Positions 55,180 through 55,797 of a stretch of 55,797 bases of DNA are shown one piece after another; position 1 is the first letter of the stretch; the number at the start of each line of letters is the position of its first letter. The stretch lies in the IMG/VR virus record IMGVR_UViG_3300032087_002848, positions 1-55,797 of that record; one strand, written 5' to 3'. Position numbers and translations under genes: made by a program. Origin of the DNA: a virus. The notes under the pieces are model-generated. The model did not search any database, had not been told where the DNA came from, and saw only the letters and a program-made list of their open reading frames with translations.

Positions 55180-55374
55180 TTACTCCGCATCAGCAATGGT
55201 TAGTGTGCCAGCCTCAACTTGGCGCAGGATCTCGGCGTAGTGACGGTTTGCTGGGTCTAAGGGTACGAACATCTCAACGCCGTCGATGGTGGCTTTTATT
55301 GAAGTGTTTTCTGATGTTCCATCAGGTAGTAGTGCTTCTATGTATTGAGCGGAAGTGATTTGCATTTCATTCAT
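55180..55374 (-). CDS. Small tail-region protein (64 aa)
   Basis: Starts MNEMQITSAQYIEALLPDGT and ends RQVEAGTLTIADAE. The form resembles small proteins found beside tail fibres (similar in style to the 85-aa protein at 567-824). It lies 2 bp downstream of the fibre C-terminus stop. Function unknown. Confidence 0.65.
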   Translation of the reverse strand: MNEMQITSAQYIEALLPDGTSENTSIKATIDGVEMFVPLDPANRHYAEILRQVEAGTLTIADAE

Positions 55375-55376
55375 TT

Positions 55377-55797
55377 TTATAGCTCCGCATCTACGTCAAC
55401 AGAGGTTGTACCTGTAGAAAACAATATGGAATTACTACCCGCCGTAAGCCCAGTGTAACCACTACCGTAAACTCGACATTGTTTAGGTCCAGCAACCTGT
55501 ATGACATGACTACCAGTGGAAGATGGATAACCGCCTGTTGGGTTTAAAAAAGTAATCGTTCCGGTAGTCTGACCCGCACTGGGTAAAGTAACCGTCGGAG
55601 CAGTTCTTTTTTCTGTATAATAAAGTAAACCATTAGCTGTAGTAGTAGCCCCACCTGTTTGACCTTGTAGAACATAATCTGTGTTTAAAAAGTTAAGCCT
55701 TTCATAATACCTCTGGCACCGTGCAAGCTCATCCGCATACAGTCGATGCTCGAACGGGGTTGCCTGCGAGCCGACCTCTAGTTGAACGCCTGTGATG
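55377..55797 (-). CDS. Tail fibre, C-terminal part (cut by window edge)
   Basis: The frame enters from the window edge and ends with TAA at 55377. It carries ITGVQLEVGSQATPFEHR followed by LYADELARCQRYYERL, the classical phage tail-fibre C-terminal motif. It has no start of its own and continues the N-terminal part at 1-563 in frame, without stop. Together they would form the fibre. Confidence 0.85.
   Translation of the reverse strand, partial: ITGVQLEVGSQATPFEHRLYADELARCQRYYERLNFLNTDYVLQGQTGGATTTANGLLYYTEKRTAPTVTLPSAGQTTGTITFLNPTGGYPSSTGSHVIQVAGPKQCRVYGSGYTGLTAGSNSILFSTGTTSVDVDAEL

Noticed and set aside
1-55797. tRNA genes, integrase, attachment sites, classical repressor
   Set aside because: None were recognised in gene products or intergenic DNA; a temperate life by integration is not supported.

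Overview
The window looks like the complete, or nearly complete, genome of a tailed double-stranded DNA phage, probably a podovirus with a P22-like neck from the marine environment. The evidence is the gene set (small and large terminase, P22-type portal, scaffold, HK97-fold capsid, neck adaptors, tail fibres, very large internal virion proteins, family A DNA polymerase). No rRNA, tRNA, integrase or lysogeny repressor was seen. A canonical bacterial parS site and the style of the virion proteins suggest an alphaproteobacterial host; that is inference. The two window ends are the two halves of one tail-fibre gene, in frame across the ends, so the molecule is probably circular or circularly permuted.

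Layout. Nearly everything is on the minus strand. Late region: large terminase (22840) reads leftward through two proteins between terminase and portal (one with two HExxH motifs), the portal, a membrane-protein lysis cassette with an M15 peptidase, a GroES-like protein, scaffold, capsid, small basic proteins, neck adaptors and tail fibres. It continues across the window ends into a large tail protein, then four large internal virion proteins, an HlyC-like acyltransferase and two small proteins, ending at 41791. Early region: a replication operon from 40260 to 32850 (unrecognised protein, SSB-like protein, AEP primase, sigma4/alpha-CTD-like protein, UvrD-like helicase, PolA, membrane microprotein). 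Next come a short SleB-hydrolase and zinc-ribbon operon, a string of small genes (31015 to 27862) including a DnaA domain IV protein, the TerS/VRR-NUC operon, and terminator-separated cassettes (DUF932, DUF7227, small proteins). The only plus-strand genes are a PD-(D/E)XK nuclease (31262) and a SNF2 helicase (40351).

Non-coding DNA is concentrated at 22841-23371 (perfect 16-bp parS, direct repeats, GC-rich palindromes, AT palindrome, terminator), 27519-27861 (AT-rich, GTTAC iterons) and 28555-28777 (DnaA box, hairpin). A short GC-rich element with CCGYGG cores is scattered through coding and non-coding DNA.

Most striking observations: a chromosome-type parS with no ParA/ParB; a DnaA DNA-binding-domain protein beside a perfect DnaA box and an iteron region; a hybrid protein joining a sigma region 4-like helix-turn-helix to an RNA polymerase alpha-CTD-like domain; a HlyC-like acyltransferase in the virion gene cluster; and a duplicated HExxH protein. 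Together they raise the possibility of a phage that borrows host chromosome-maintenance and transcription machinery. All functional statements come from reading motifs by eye; no database search was run.
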